Below are positions 1 through 7,252 of a stretch of DNA of 64,000 nucleotides, piece after piece. Every line of letters begins with the position of its first letter. The first letter of the stretch is position 1. The DNA comes from Hydrogenophaga intermedia (lineage in GTDB: Bacteria > Pseudomonadota > Gammaproteobacteria > Burkholderiales > Burkholderiaceae_C). The stretch spans positions 1 to 64,000 of the forward strand of contig NZ_CCAE010000005.1 of NCBI RefSeq assembly GCF_000723405.1, written 5' to 3'. Under the pieces are notes generated by a model. The model did not search any database, was not told the origin of the DNA, and saw only the letters and a program-made list of their open reading frames with translations. Made by a program: the position numbers and the translations under genes.

Positions 1-1
1 C

Positions 2-592
2 GTGCTCGATCGCCGGGCCCGCCTGGTGGTGAACGGCGAGGCCGGCGTGCTCATCGCCCAGGCCGGGCAGGACATGACACTGCAGGCGGCCGAGATCAGG
101 AACGAAGGCAGCGGCCCCACCGTCCTCCTTGCCCAGCGCGACCTGCTGCTGCCCACGGTGAGCACCGGGGGCACGGACGACATCCACTGGAGCGCCGACC
201 ACCGCCAGAGGACCGAGCGGCGCGAGGACATCGGCACCGACATCGAAGCCAATGGCGACGTGACGATGCTGGCCGAACGCGACCTGCTCGGTCGCGCCGT
301 GAACATCCAGGCCCAGGGCGACATCGACGCCCGCGCCGCCGGTGCCCTGCTGCTGCAGGCCGGCGAGCGCAGCCTGAGCGTGGACGAGCACCACCGCGTG
401 CGCCACGGCGACAGCTTCAGCCGCAAGACCGTCACCGAAGACTTCACGCTGCGCGAGAGCAACGCGATCCCCAGCGAACTGAGCGGGCGCAAGAACAAGT
501 GGATTGGAACCAGTGACAGTGGTATTCAGATTGAAGGATACCGGCAGCCGAGAACTACCGCATATCCCCTGAGAGAAGAGAGGAAGCCATGA
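2..592 (+). CDS. Haemagglutinin-repeat adhesin / CdiA-like protein, C-terminal end (partial)
   Basis: This is the 3' end of a much larger gene that enters from the left edge. Residues 1-150 read as filamentous-haemagglutinin beta-helix repeats, with recurring units such as IEANGDVTMLAERDLL and IQAQGDIDARAAGALLLQAG, the surface-exposed stalk of two-partner-secreted adhesins and contact-dependent inhibition (CDI) exoproteins. After about residue 157 the composition changes and only some 39 residues remain (including KWIGTSDSGIQIEGY and TTAYPL). These look like the final strands of an EndoU/BECR-type nuclease tip, a tentative resemblance. A full CDI toxin domain is normally over 100 residues, so the tip seems internally deleted. 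The stop overlaps the next start (ATGA), as in toxin-immunity pairs. Confidence 0.7.
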   Translation: MLDRRARLVVNGEAGVLIAQAGQDMTLQAAEIRNEGSGPTVLLAQRDLLLPTVSTGGTDDIHWSADHRQRTERREDIGTDIEANGDVTMLAERDLLGRAVNIQAQGDIDARAAGALLLQAGERSLSVDEHHRVRHGDSFSRKTVTEDFTLRESNAIPSELSGRKNKWIGTSDSGIQIEGYRQPRTTAYPLREERKP

Positions 593-1035
593 AAGCGCGC
601 TACTACGTTCACTGCTTCGAGGGATTTGATCCGCTCGATGAATATCGGCTCTTGCGTGTCGGAGGCCTCATCAACAGCGCCGAATCTCTGCGAAGTGTTT
701 TCAATAGCTACCTTTTCAGTTCCATAACATCGGATTTCTACGAGAACCGTTACGGCGATGTGGACGAAACGCTGGTCGCGATCGAACAGATTGAACACGG
801 CAAGCTCGACGCATACGACACGGGTGGGAATGGCTTCTCTCACCACATCACCCGCGAGCGCGTGCGCTTCGAACACAGCGTCTTCGGCGAATGCCCCGAA
901 TGGCCTATCTGGTGCTGCACGCTGGCCCAATACAAGGCCGCACTGCAAGGCTACCGACGCTTCCTGGACATGCCCAAGTCCATCGACAGCGAACTGATCA
1001 TCGACCTACCGGACGGCGAAGCGCGTTGCGATTGA
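589..1035 (+). CDS. Candidate CDI/polymorphic-toxin immunity protein
   Basis: A 148-residue soluble protein with no signal peptide or membrane segment, starting at an ATG that overlaps the adhesin stop by four bases, so translation is probably coupled. Its position directly after a haemagglutinin-type tip, its small size and a base composition visibly less GC-rich than the flanking chromosome are typical of immunity genes, which bind and neutralise the cognate toxin in the cytoplasm. The sequence is acidic and aromatic-rich (for example ECPEWPIWCCTLAQYKAAL). I do not recognise a specific immunity family. The role comes from context only. Confidence 0.55.
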   Translation: MKARYYVHCFEGFDPLDEYRLLRVGGLINSAESLRSVFNSYLFSSITSDFYENRYGDVDETLVAIEQIEHGKLDAYDTGGNGFSHHITRERVRFEHSVFGECPEWPIWCCTLAQYKAALQGYRRFLDMPKSIDSELIIDLPDGEARCD

Positions 1036-1038
1036 ACA

Positions 1039-1066
1039 GCGTTGAATGCGTAAACGCACCCAACGC
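1039..1066 (+). terminator. Hairpin after the immunity gene
   Basis: Four bases after the immunity stop codon, GCGTTG-aa-TGCG pairs with CGCA-cc-CAACGC around a TAAA loop, giving a stem broken by a 2x2 internal loop. No T-run follows, so intrinsic termination is uncertain. The position between two convergent genes favours a terminator or mRNA-stabilising role. Confidence 0.35.
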
Positions 1067-1101
1067 CGGCCACCGCAGCGCACCGCCTCAATAGCAAACC
1101 A

Positions 1102-2196
1102 TCAACGCTCCCAGTCCCTCTCCGGCTTGGCCCCGCGCGCCTTCATCGCCGCCATGTACTGCGTCAGCAGCGGCTTGGCCTGCACGCCGCGGGCTTCGTT
1201 GTTCTTCACCCATTCCTGCGCCAGGTTGGGCAGGCCGTCGATCCACTTGCGGCGCTCGGCGTCGGGCAGCGGCGTCACCGTCACCGGCGGGTTCTGGCCC
1301 TTGCCCAGCTCCACCATGCGGTTCATGGCCATCTGGTGGCGCTGCACCAGGTCTTCACCGTGGCGGCGCGTGTACTCGGCACCGGCCTCGCGCATGGCCT
1401 GCTGTACCTCGGGCGGCAGCTTGGCCCAGCTGTCCTTGTTGATGGCCACGCCACCCGAGAACACCACGCCCATGTTCACCTTGGTCACATAGGGCGCCAC
1501 CTCATAGACCTTGGCCGGCAGGATGCCCGTGGCCAGCGAGACCACGCCCTCGCTCACACCCGTCTGGATGTCGGTGTAGTAGGTGGTGAGCGCGCCGTCC
1601 ACCGGCGTGGCCCCCACGCCGCGCAGCCACAGGCCCAGGATGCCCGGCGCCGAGAGCTTGCGGCCCTTGAGGTCGTCCACCGACTTCACCGGAAACTTCG
1701 TCCAGATGTCGTAGGTGTCGGAGCCCGTGGCGCCCAGGAAGACGATGTTGTACTTGTCCCATTCGGCCTTGAAGGCCGGGTTCTTCTCGATCATCTCCGT
1801 CATCGCGCCCAGCACGATGCGCGGGTCGCTGGTGGTGAAGGGCGTGTGCGCCGCCAACTGCGACAGCGGCATCTTCGCGGGCTCCAGGTAGCTGAACACC
1901 CAGCCGATGTCGGTGATGCCCTGCTCCACGCTGGTGAGCGTGGCGTTGGCCTTGTAGAGCTGACCGCCGAAGGCCTCTTTCCACTCGATCTTGTACTTGC
2001 CCCCGGCGGCGAGGCGCTTGTCCACCTCGGGCATGAACACCTGCTGGATGAAGCCCACCCAGGGAATGGTGGTGGGGTGGCTGGAGGCCACCGTGAGCTT
2101 GATGGTCTGCTGGGCCGAGGCGGCCAGCGGCAAGGCCATGGCCGCCGAGGCGGCCATGGCGATGGCCGTGAGGCGGACGAAGGTCGAACGTTTCAT
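1102..2196 (-). CDS. TRAP transporter substrate-binding protein, DctP family
   Basis: A 364-residue periplasmic binding protein. Residues 1-28 are a clear Sec signal peptide (basic MKRSTFVR, hydrophobic core, ASAQQ cleavage region). The mature part shows DctP-family features: KLTVASSHP at the start, then segments around VDDLKGRKLSAPG and TYYTDIQTGVSEGVV that line the carboxylate pocket in this family. The ATG at 2196 is preceded by AGGAG at good spacing, and longer upstream reading has no support. It is the last gene of the dioxygenase operon. No DctQ or DctM membrane gene lies nearby, so it must use a permease encoded elsewhere. The ligand is probably an organic or aromatic acid. Confidence 0.9.
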   Translation of the reverse strand: MKRSTFVRLTAIAMAASAAMALPLAASAQQTIKLTVASSHPTTIPWVGFIQQVFMPEVDKRLAAGGKYKIEWKEAFGGQLYKANATLTSVEQGITDIGWVFSYLEPAKMPLSQLAAHTPFTTSDPRIVLGAMTEMIEKNPAFKAEWDKYNIVFLGATGSDTYDIWTKFPVKSVDDLKGRKLSAPGILGLWLRGVGATPVDGALTTYYTDIQTGVSEGVVSLATGILPAKVYEVAPYVTKVNMGVVFSGGVAINKDSWAKLPPEVQQAMREAGAEYTRRHGEDLVQRHQMAMNRMVELGKGQNPPVTVTPLPDAERRKWIDGLPNLAQEWVKNNEARGVQAKPLLTQYMAAMKARGAKPERDWER

Positions 2197-2257
2197 GCTT
2201 GTCTCCTGTTGTGAATGTCTGAACGCGAACACGAAAACGAAAACGGCGAGGGAAATC

Positions 2258-3241
2258 TCAATCAACCTGCGCGCCCGACTGGCGCACCAGCGCGGCCCAC
2301 TTGGCCACCTCGCTGCGCGCGAAGGCGTCCATGGCGTCAGGGCCCAGGGGGCGCTGCTCCACGCCTTGCGCGGCCAGCTTGCCGGCCGTCTCGGCCTTGG
2401 CCAGCGTGGCGGCCGTGGCCTGGCGCAGGCGTGCGAGCACCGGGGCCGGCGTGGCGGCCGGCGCGTACAACATGAACCAGGCCACGAGGTCGAAGTCGCT
2501 GCCGGTCTGCTCGGCGATGGTGGGCAGGTCGCGCGCGGCGGCACTGCGTTGCGCGCTGGACGCGCCCAGCGCGCGCAGCTTGCCACCCTGCATGTGCGGC
2601 AGCACGGCGGCCGGGTGGTAGAACATGAAATCGGCGCGGCCGGTCATCACGTCGTTCATGGCCATGCCACCTTCCTTGTAGGGCACGTGCAGCATCTGGC
2701 CGCCCAGGCGGGCCTTGAGCAGTTCACCCGCCAGGTGGCCCGAGGTGCCGTTGCCCGCCGAGGCGAAGGTGGCGCCCTGCCCCTGCGCGGCCTTGGCCTT
2801 GAGGTCGGCCAGGGTCTTCAGCGGCCCATCGGCCGCCACCACCAGGAAGGTCGGCGTGTAGCCCACCAGGGCGATCGGCGCGAAGTCCTTGAGCGGGTCG
2901 TAGCTCAGGTTGCGGAACAGCGTGGCGTTGATGGCGTGCGTGCCCACCGTGCCCATCACGAGTTGGTAGCCATCGGCGGCGCCCTTGGCCACCTGGTTGG
3001 AGCCCACGGTGCCGCCCGCGCCGGCGCGGTTGTCCACCACGATGGACTGGCCCAGCTCGCGGCCCAGGCCCTCGCCCACCACGCGCGAAATGATGTCGGT
3101 GGTGGTGCCGGCACCAAAGGGCACGACGAGGCGGATCGGGCGGTCCGGGTAGGTCTGCGCGGCGGCGGGCAGCGCGATGGCGCCGGCCGCGGCGCCCAAG
3201 GTCAGCAGGGCGTCGCGGCGGGTCAGGGAATGGCGGCTCAT
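2258..3241 (-). CDS. Bug-family (TctC-like) tripartite tricarboxylate receptor
   Basis: A 327-residue periplasmic receptor of the Bug family expanded in Burkholderiales. The N-terminus MSRHSLTRRDALLTLGAAAG has a twin-arginine-like RR motif before the hydrophobic core and an AAAQ-type cleavage site. The mature start YPDRPIRLVVPFGAG and the VDNRAGAGGTVG loop are family hallmarks for carboxylate binding. The ATG overlaps the CoA-transferase stop by four bases (ATGA), so it is translationally coupled to the catabolic genes. No TctA/TctB membrane subunits are adjacent. It probably captures the substrate of the operon. Confidence 0.92.
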   Translation of the reverse strand: MSRHSLTRRDALLTLGAAAGAIALPAAAQTYPDRPIRLVVPFGAGTTTDIISRVVGEGLGRELGQSIVVDNRAGAGGTVGSNQVAKGAADGYQLVMGTVGTHAINATLFRNLSYDPLKDFAPIALVGYTPTFLVVAADGPLKTLADLKAKAAQGQGATFASAGNGTSGHLAGELLKARLGGQMLHVPYKEGGMAMNDVMTGRADFMFYHPAAVLPHMQGGKLRALGASSAQRSAAARDLPTIAEQTGSDFDLVAWFMLYAPAATPAPVLARLRQATAATLAKAETAGKLAAQGVEQRPLGPDAMDAFARSEVAKWAALVRQSGAQVD

Positions 3242-4401
3242 GTGTTGGTCTCCTTCTTGGTGTGTGTCGCGCCGGGCCAGCCCTGGGCGTACAGCGCGTT
3301 GTGCTCGCCCAGTGTGGGCGGCGGGGTCACGTGCAGGCAACGCTGCCCGTCGAAACTGATGGGCGAGCGCACCGTGCGCGAGGGGCCCATCGTCGGGTGG
3401 TTCGTGTCCACGAAGAGCTGCAGGTGCTTCGCCTGCGCGTCCTCGGGCACCTCGTCGGTGCGGTACATGGGCGCGTGCGGCACGTCCTGCGCGAGCAGGC
3501 GGTCGCACCACTCCTGGCGCGTGCGGCGCTGGAAGATGTCGCGCAGGATCACGATGAGCGCGTCCTGGTTCTCGATGCGCGCGAAGCGGTCGCGAAAGCG
3601 CTCGTCCTCGAAGATGTCGGGCTTCTCCATCGCCTGCGCCAGGCCTTGCCAGAACTTCTCGGGCGAGGACATATGCAGCGCGATCCAGCCGCCGCAGGCG
3701 CATTCCAGCACGTAGCTCTGCGACACGCTGGGCCGGCTGTAGGGGCCCATCACCTCGCCCTCGGAGAAGAGGTGGGTGAAGGCGTCCAGGTTGAAGTGGG
3801 CCATGGCCTCGAACATGGACACGTCCACGCGCCGGCCGGCGCCCGTGGCGTGGCGCTCGTGCAGCGCCCCCAGGATGCCGAAGGCCGCGTAGTAGCCGGT
3901 CATGGCGTCGGCGATGGCCGGGCCCACCACCCGCGGGTTGGCCGGGTTCACCAGCAGGCGCAGGTAGCCGCTGGCGGCCTGGGCCACGGTGTCGTAGCTC
4001 GGGCGCGCGGCGGCGGGGCCGTCCTGCCCGAAGCCGCTGATGGCGCAGTAGATGAGGCGCGGGTTGAGTTCGCGCAGGCGCGCCTCGCCGGCCTGGATCT
4101 GCTCGGCAAAGCCCGGGCGGAAGTTCTGGATGTACACATCCGCGCCTTCGATCAGGCGGTCGAAGCTGGCGCGGTCCGCGTCCTTGCGCGTGTCCAGCGC
4201 CACGCTGTGCTTGTTGCGGTTGTAGGTCTGGTAGTGCGGGCTGTACAGGCCGCCCTTGAAGGCGCGGAAGGGGTCGCCCGTGCCGGGCAATTCCACCTTC
4301 ACCACCTCGGCGCCCAGGTCGGCCAGCACCATGGCGGCGGCCGGGCCGGTGATGAAGGTGCCGTGTTCGACCACGCGCAGGCCCTTGAGCACTTGGGTCA
4401 T
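3238..4401 (-). CDS. CaiB/BaiF (class III) CoA-transferase
   Basis: A 387-residue cytoplasmic enzyme of the family III CoA-transferases, which move CoA between carboxylic acids through an aspartyl-CoA anhydride. The N-terminus LKGLRVVEHGTFITGP, the ADLGAEVVKVE motif and the NPRLIYCAISGFGQDGP block are diagnostic. The expected catalytic aspartate is Asp165, in PAIADAMTGYY. Length matches the family. It lies 12 bases after the citrate-synthase-like gene and overlaps the Bug receptor gene, so in this operon it most likely activates the ring-cleavage product or a derivative to its CoA thioester. The donor and substrate cannot be read from sequence. Confidence 0.93.
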   Translation of the reverse strand: MTQVLKGLRVVEHGTFITGPAAAMVLADLGAEVVKVELPGTGDPFRAFKGGLYSPHYQTYNRNKHSVALDTRKDADRASFDRLIEGADVYIQNFRPGFAEQIQAGEARLRELNPRLIYCAISGFGQDGPAAARPSYDTVAQAASGYLRLLVNPANPRVVGPAIADAMTGYYAAFGILGALHERHATGAGRRVDVSMFEAMAHFNLDAFTHLFSEGEVMGPYSRPSVSQSYVLECACGGWIALHMSSPEKFWQGLAQAMEKPDIFEDERFRDRFARIENQDALIVILRDIFQRRTRQEWCDRLLAQDVPHAPMYRTDEVPEDAQAKHLQLFVDTNHPTMGPSRTVRSPISFDGQRCLHVTPPPTLGEHNALYAQGWPGATHTKKETNT

Positions 4402-4413
4402 CGTGCGCCCTCC

Positions 4414-5232
4414 TCAGTCGATCTTCTGCACCGGCACGAAGCCGGCGGGCACGTGGCCGGTGTAGCGCTGCTCCAGCGTGGCCTGGTAGGACAGCGCAAA
4501 GCCGATGGGCTGTTCCAGCTCCTCGCTCATGTGCGCGATGAGCCCGGCGCAGCGCGCCAGCATGGGCACCCCCTTGAGCGCGTTGAGCGGGAAGCCCACG
4601 CCCAGCAGCACGGCGGGAATCGCCGCCGACACATTCAGGCGCAGGTCCTTGCCGATCACCTCGGGCAGCACCTGCTCCACCGCTTCGGCGATCTCCACGT
4701 AGCGCTGGCCGCCACCGGCCTGCTTCGACACGCGAAACAGCGCCGACACGCGCGGGTCGCGCGCCTTGTGCACGGGGTGGCCGTAGCCGGGCACGGCCTG
4801 GCCGCGCGCGCGCCATTCGCCCACCACGGTGCGCGCGGCGGCCTTCAGGTCGCCGCCATGCTGCTCGCTGGCGCGGTGGATTTCATCGAACAGGCGCCCC
4901 GCGGTTTCCGAGGCCCCCAGGATCACCGATCCACAGCCCAGGATGCCCGCCGCCACGGCGCCCTGCAGCGCGTCGGGCGCGGCGGCCAGGGTCATGCGCG
5001 CGGCCTGCACGCTGGGCACCAGGCCATGTTCGGCAATGGCCACCAGGGTGGCGTTGAGCACGGCGCTGGCGGGCGCGTCGGGGCGCTTGCCGGTGAGCAA
5101 CAGGTAGAAGTAGTCGCCGAAGCCGAGCTGGCCGATGAGGTCCTGGCACAGGTCCTCGCCGCGCACGACGATGGTGTCGGGGTTGTGCGCGCAGATGGCC
5201 GACTGCGGCACGGTGGCCTTGCCGATTTTCAA
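4414..5232 (-). CDS. Citrate-synthase-fold enzyme, citryl-CoA lyase-like
   Basis: A 272-residue protein, much shorter than citrate synthase (about 430) and comparable to proteins annotated as citryl-CoA lyase. The two histidine motifs are present: AEHGLVPSVQAARM (His69, matching the DHG motif) and GYGHPVHKARDPR (His152). The third catalytic position, normally Asp in an NVD motif, reads NVSAAIPAVLL, so Ser202 replaces Asp. The loss is confirmed in the codons GTG TCG on the minus strand near 4630. In context it would form or cleave the C-C bond of a CoA thioester downstream of the CoA-transferase. The actual substrate is unknown and may not be citryl-CoA. Confidence 0.8.
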   Translation of the reverse strand: MKIGKATVPQSAICAHNPDTIVVRGEDLCQDLIGQLGFGDYFYLLLTGKRPDAPASAVLNATLVAIAEHGLVPSVQAARMTLAAAPDALQGAVAAGILGCGSVILGASETAGRLFDEIHRASEQHGGDLKAAARTVVGEWRARGQAVPGYGHPVHKARDPRVSALFRVSKQAGGGQRYVEIAEAVEQVLPEVIGKDLRLNVSAAIPAVLLGVGFPLNALKGVPMLARCAGLIAHMSEELEQPIGFALSYQATLEQRYTGHVPAGFVPVQKID

Positions 5233-5257
5233 AAGTCTCTCCGGTGAAAAGGAAGGG

Positions 5258-6154
5258 TCAGCGCGCCGGCACGAGGCGGAAGTCGTACGTGGCGCTGTGG
5301 TACGGCGTGTCCATGCGGCGGCCGTCGGGTGCGGTGCCGGCGGGGTGCTGCTGGAAGGGCACGATGAGGCTGTTGCGCACGCCGAAGACGGCGTCCGAAT
5401 CGAGGTAGGGGCTGTCGGCCACGAAGAGGTGCGTGGTCACCGTCTGGTGGCCGGGTGCGTACACCTTCATGTGGATGTGGCCGGGCCGGTTGGGGTGGCG
5501 GCCCATGCGGCGCAGCATGCGGCCCACGGGGCCGTCGTCGGGCACGGGGTAGAAGCTGGGCTTGATGGACCAGAAGCGGTAGTTCCCCTGCGCGTCGGTG
5601 CGAAACCGCGCGCGCAGGCGCATGCCGGCGTCCTCGCCCATCTGCATGTCGTAGATGCCCTCGCCGTCGCCGGACCACACGTCGAGGCAGCAGTTGGCGA
5701 TGGGCTGGCCCTCGGTGTCGGTGACCTGACCGTGGTAGTACGCGGGCTCGCCGGGCATGTTCTCGCCGATGTCGGCGCCCAGCGCCATCTCGGGCGAGCC
5801 TTCCCAGTAGAACGGACCTTGCACCGTGGCCTCGGTGGGCGTCTGGGCGCCACCGCCGCTTTGCTGGAAGGCACGCGCGGCCTTGATCTGGTTCAACGCC
5901 ACCACCAGCATGGAAATGCCCAGCGTGTCCGACAGCAGGATGAACTCCTGGCGCTTGTCGTCGCACATCTTGCCGGTCTCGGTGAGGAAGAAGATGGTGT
6001 TGATCCATTCCTCCTCGCTCAACTCCACCTCTCGGATGAAGGCGTGGGCGTGTTTCACCAGGGCGCTCATCACCTGCTTGAAGCGCGGGTCCTGGCAGTC
6101 GGCCATGCGGTCGAGCACGGCCTGGGTGATGTCGTTGGCGTCCAGTTGGGCCAT
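5258..6154 (-). CDS. Intradiol ring-cleavage dioxygenase, hydroxyquinol 1,2-dioxygenase-like
   Basis: A 298-residue non-haem Fe(III) dioxygenase with the N-terminal helical dimerisation domain (about residues 1-105) and the beta-sandwich catalytic domain. The four iron ligands are visible: Tyr168 (GEGIYDMQM), Tyr202 (PSFYPVPDDGP), and His226 and His228 (RPGHIHMKVYAPGH). The GIYDMQ motif resembles hydroxyquinol rather than catechol enzymes. It cleaves a catecholic or hydroxyquinol ring between the hydroxyls to a muconate or maleylacetate-type diacid. It is the first gene of a five-gene operon divergent from a LysR gene. No maleylacetate reductase or cycloisomerase gene is adjacent, which is unusual. 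Confidence 0.9.
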   Translation of the reverse strand: MAQLDANDITQAVLDRMADCQDPRFKQVMSALVKHAHAFIREVELSEEEWINTIFFLTETGKMCDDKRQEFILLSDTLGISMLVVALNQIKAARAFQQSGGGAQTPTEATVQGPFYWEGSPEMALGADIGENMPGEPAYYHGQVTDTEGQPIANCCLDVWSGDGEGIYDMQMGEDAGMRLRARFRTDAQGNYRFWSIKPSFYPVPDDGPVGRMLRRMGRHPNRPGHIHMKVYAPGHQTVTTHLFVADSPYLDSDAVFGVRNSLIVPFQQHPAGTAPDGRRMDTPYHSATYDFRLVPAR

Positions 6155-6202
6155 GGGGCTTGTCTCCTGTGGGCGGGTGCCTGTTGTTTTGATTCGCAGC
6201 GC

Positions 6203-6208
6203 AGTCTA
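6203..6208 (-). promoter_or_regulatory. Predicted -10 element of the dioxygenase operon
   Basis: The minus strand reads GCC-TAGACT here, about 49 bases before the dioxygenase ATG. No good -35 hexamer is visible at 16-18 bases, consistent with an activator-dependent promoter. The inferred transcription start is near 6196. Confidence 0.4.
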
Positions 6209-6250
6209 GGCACCCGATGACTGCGACGGAAGTGATGAATTTCGACCGCT

Positions 6251-6271
6251 ATGATCGATCGCATCGATCAT
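6251..6271. promoter_or_regulatory. Perfect inverted repeat, probable LysR operator
   Basis: A 9-bp perfect inverted repeat, ATGATCGAT / ATCGATCAT, separated by CGC, lies in the divergent intergenic region. Its centre (6261) is about 65 bases upstream of the inferred start of the dioxygenase operon, the canonical recognition-site position for LysR-type activators. It is also just before the LysR gene, so it could serve autoregulation too. Confidence 0.6.
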
Positions 6272-6289
6272 CCAAGGAAGGACCAAGCG

Positions 6290-7177
6290 ATGGAACTGCG
6301 TCACCTGCGCTACTTCGACACCTTGGCCGAGACGCTGAACTTCACGCGCGCGGCCGAGCGGCTGCACGTCACCCAGTCCACGCTGTCGCACCAGATCCGC
6401 CAACTGGAGAACGAACTGGGCCTGGTGCTGTTCGACCGGTCGCACAAGAAGGTGGCCTTGACCGAGGCCGGCGAGTTGCTGCGAAGCCACCTGGTGCCCG
6501 CCCTGCAGCAGATCGACCGCGGCCTCCAGGCCCTGAGCCACCCGGGCGAGGCGCTGTCGGGCGAGCTGCGCATCGCGGCCACGCACAGCTTCAACACGCG
6601 CCTCATCCCGCTGTGTGTGTCGGCCTTCCTGGGCCAGCACCCGAACGTGAAGGTGGGCGTGGAGGAGCTGTCGGCGGAGCACATCGCCAAGCGCCTGTCC
6701 AGCGGGCACCTGGACCTGGGCGTGTCCTACCGGCCGGCCGATCGGCCCGAGCTGTGGTTCGAGCCGCTCTACAACGAGGAGCTGCGCCTGTGCGTGGCGG
6801 CGACGCATCCGCTGGCCAAGCGCCGTCGCGTGCGCCTGGTGGAACTGCACCAGCGTCGCCTGGTGTTGCTGCCCAAGCAATTCAGCACGCGCGGCCTGCT
6901 CGACGAATGCTTCGAAGCGGCGGGCGCGCAGCCACTGGTGGTGGCCGAGCTCAATTCCATCGCCCCCATGATCGAGCTCATCCGCCAGACCGACCTCGCG
7001 GGCATCATCGCCGAGACCGCCTTCACGCCCTCGCCCGAGCTGCGGCTGATTCCGCTGGAAGACCCCTCGCCGATCCGCACGCCGGGGCTGCTGTGGAAGA
7101 AGGGCGTGAACCGCTCCCCCACGGTGAAGCACATGGCTTCGGTGATCCGCCGCGCGGCGAGCGGGCACGCGGGCTGA
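6290..7177 (+). CDS. LysR-family transcriptional regulator of the ring-cleavage operon
   Basis: A 295-residue regulator. Residues 1-60 form the winged helix-turn-helix (MELRHLRYFDTLAETLNFTR, then LHVTQSTLSHQIRQLE), followed by the two-lobed effector-binding domain. The ATG at 6290 is chosen because MELRHLRYF is the conserved LysR start and AAGGAAGG precedes it. The earlier ATG at 6251 lies inside the operator palindrome. It is transcribed divergently from the dioxygenase operon, so it very likely controls that operon in response to an aromatic inducer. Confidence 0.92.
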   Translation: MELRHLRYFDTLAETLNFTRAAERLHVTQSTLSHQIRQLENELGLVLFDRSHKKVALTEAGELLRSHLVPALQQIDRGLQALSHPGEALSGELRIAATHSFNTRLIPLCVSAFLGQHPNVKVGVEELSAEHIAKRLSSGHLDLGVSYRPADRPELWFEPLYNEELRLCVAATHPLAKRRRVRLVELHQRRLVLLPKQFSTRGLLDECFEAAGAQPLVVAELNSIAPMIELIRQTDLAGIIAETAFTPSPELRLIPLEDPSPIRTPGLLWKKGVNRSPTVKHMASVIRRAASGHAG

Positions 7178-7252
7178 GCGGGCCGTGCTGTAAGACGGGC
7201 CGGCGTGCCGCGACTACCGCCCAATCGTGTGCCACTTCCACCGGATCGCGCC

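Noticed and set aside
2197-2586. N-terminal extension of the DctP-type receptor, and likewise upstream in-frame extensions of the Bug, ligA, tolB, rng and yebC genes
   Set aside because: The extensions overlap neighbouring genes or repeats and precede clear signal peptides or family-standard starts, so they are read-through of open frames rather than coding sequence.
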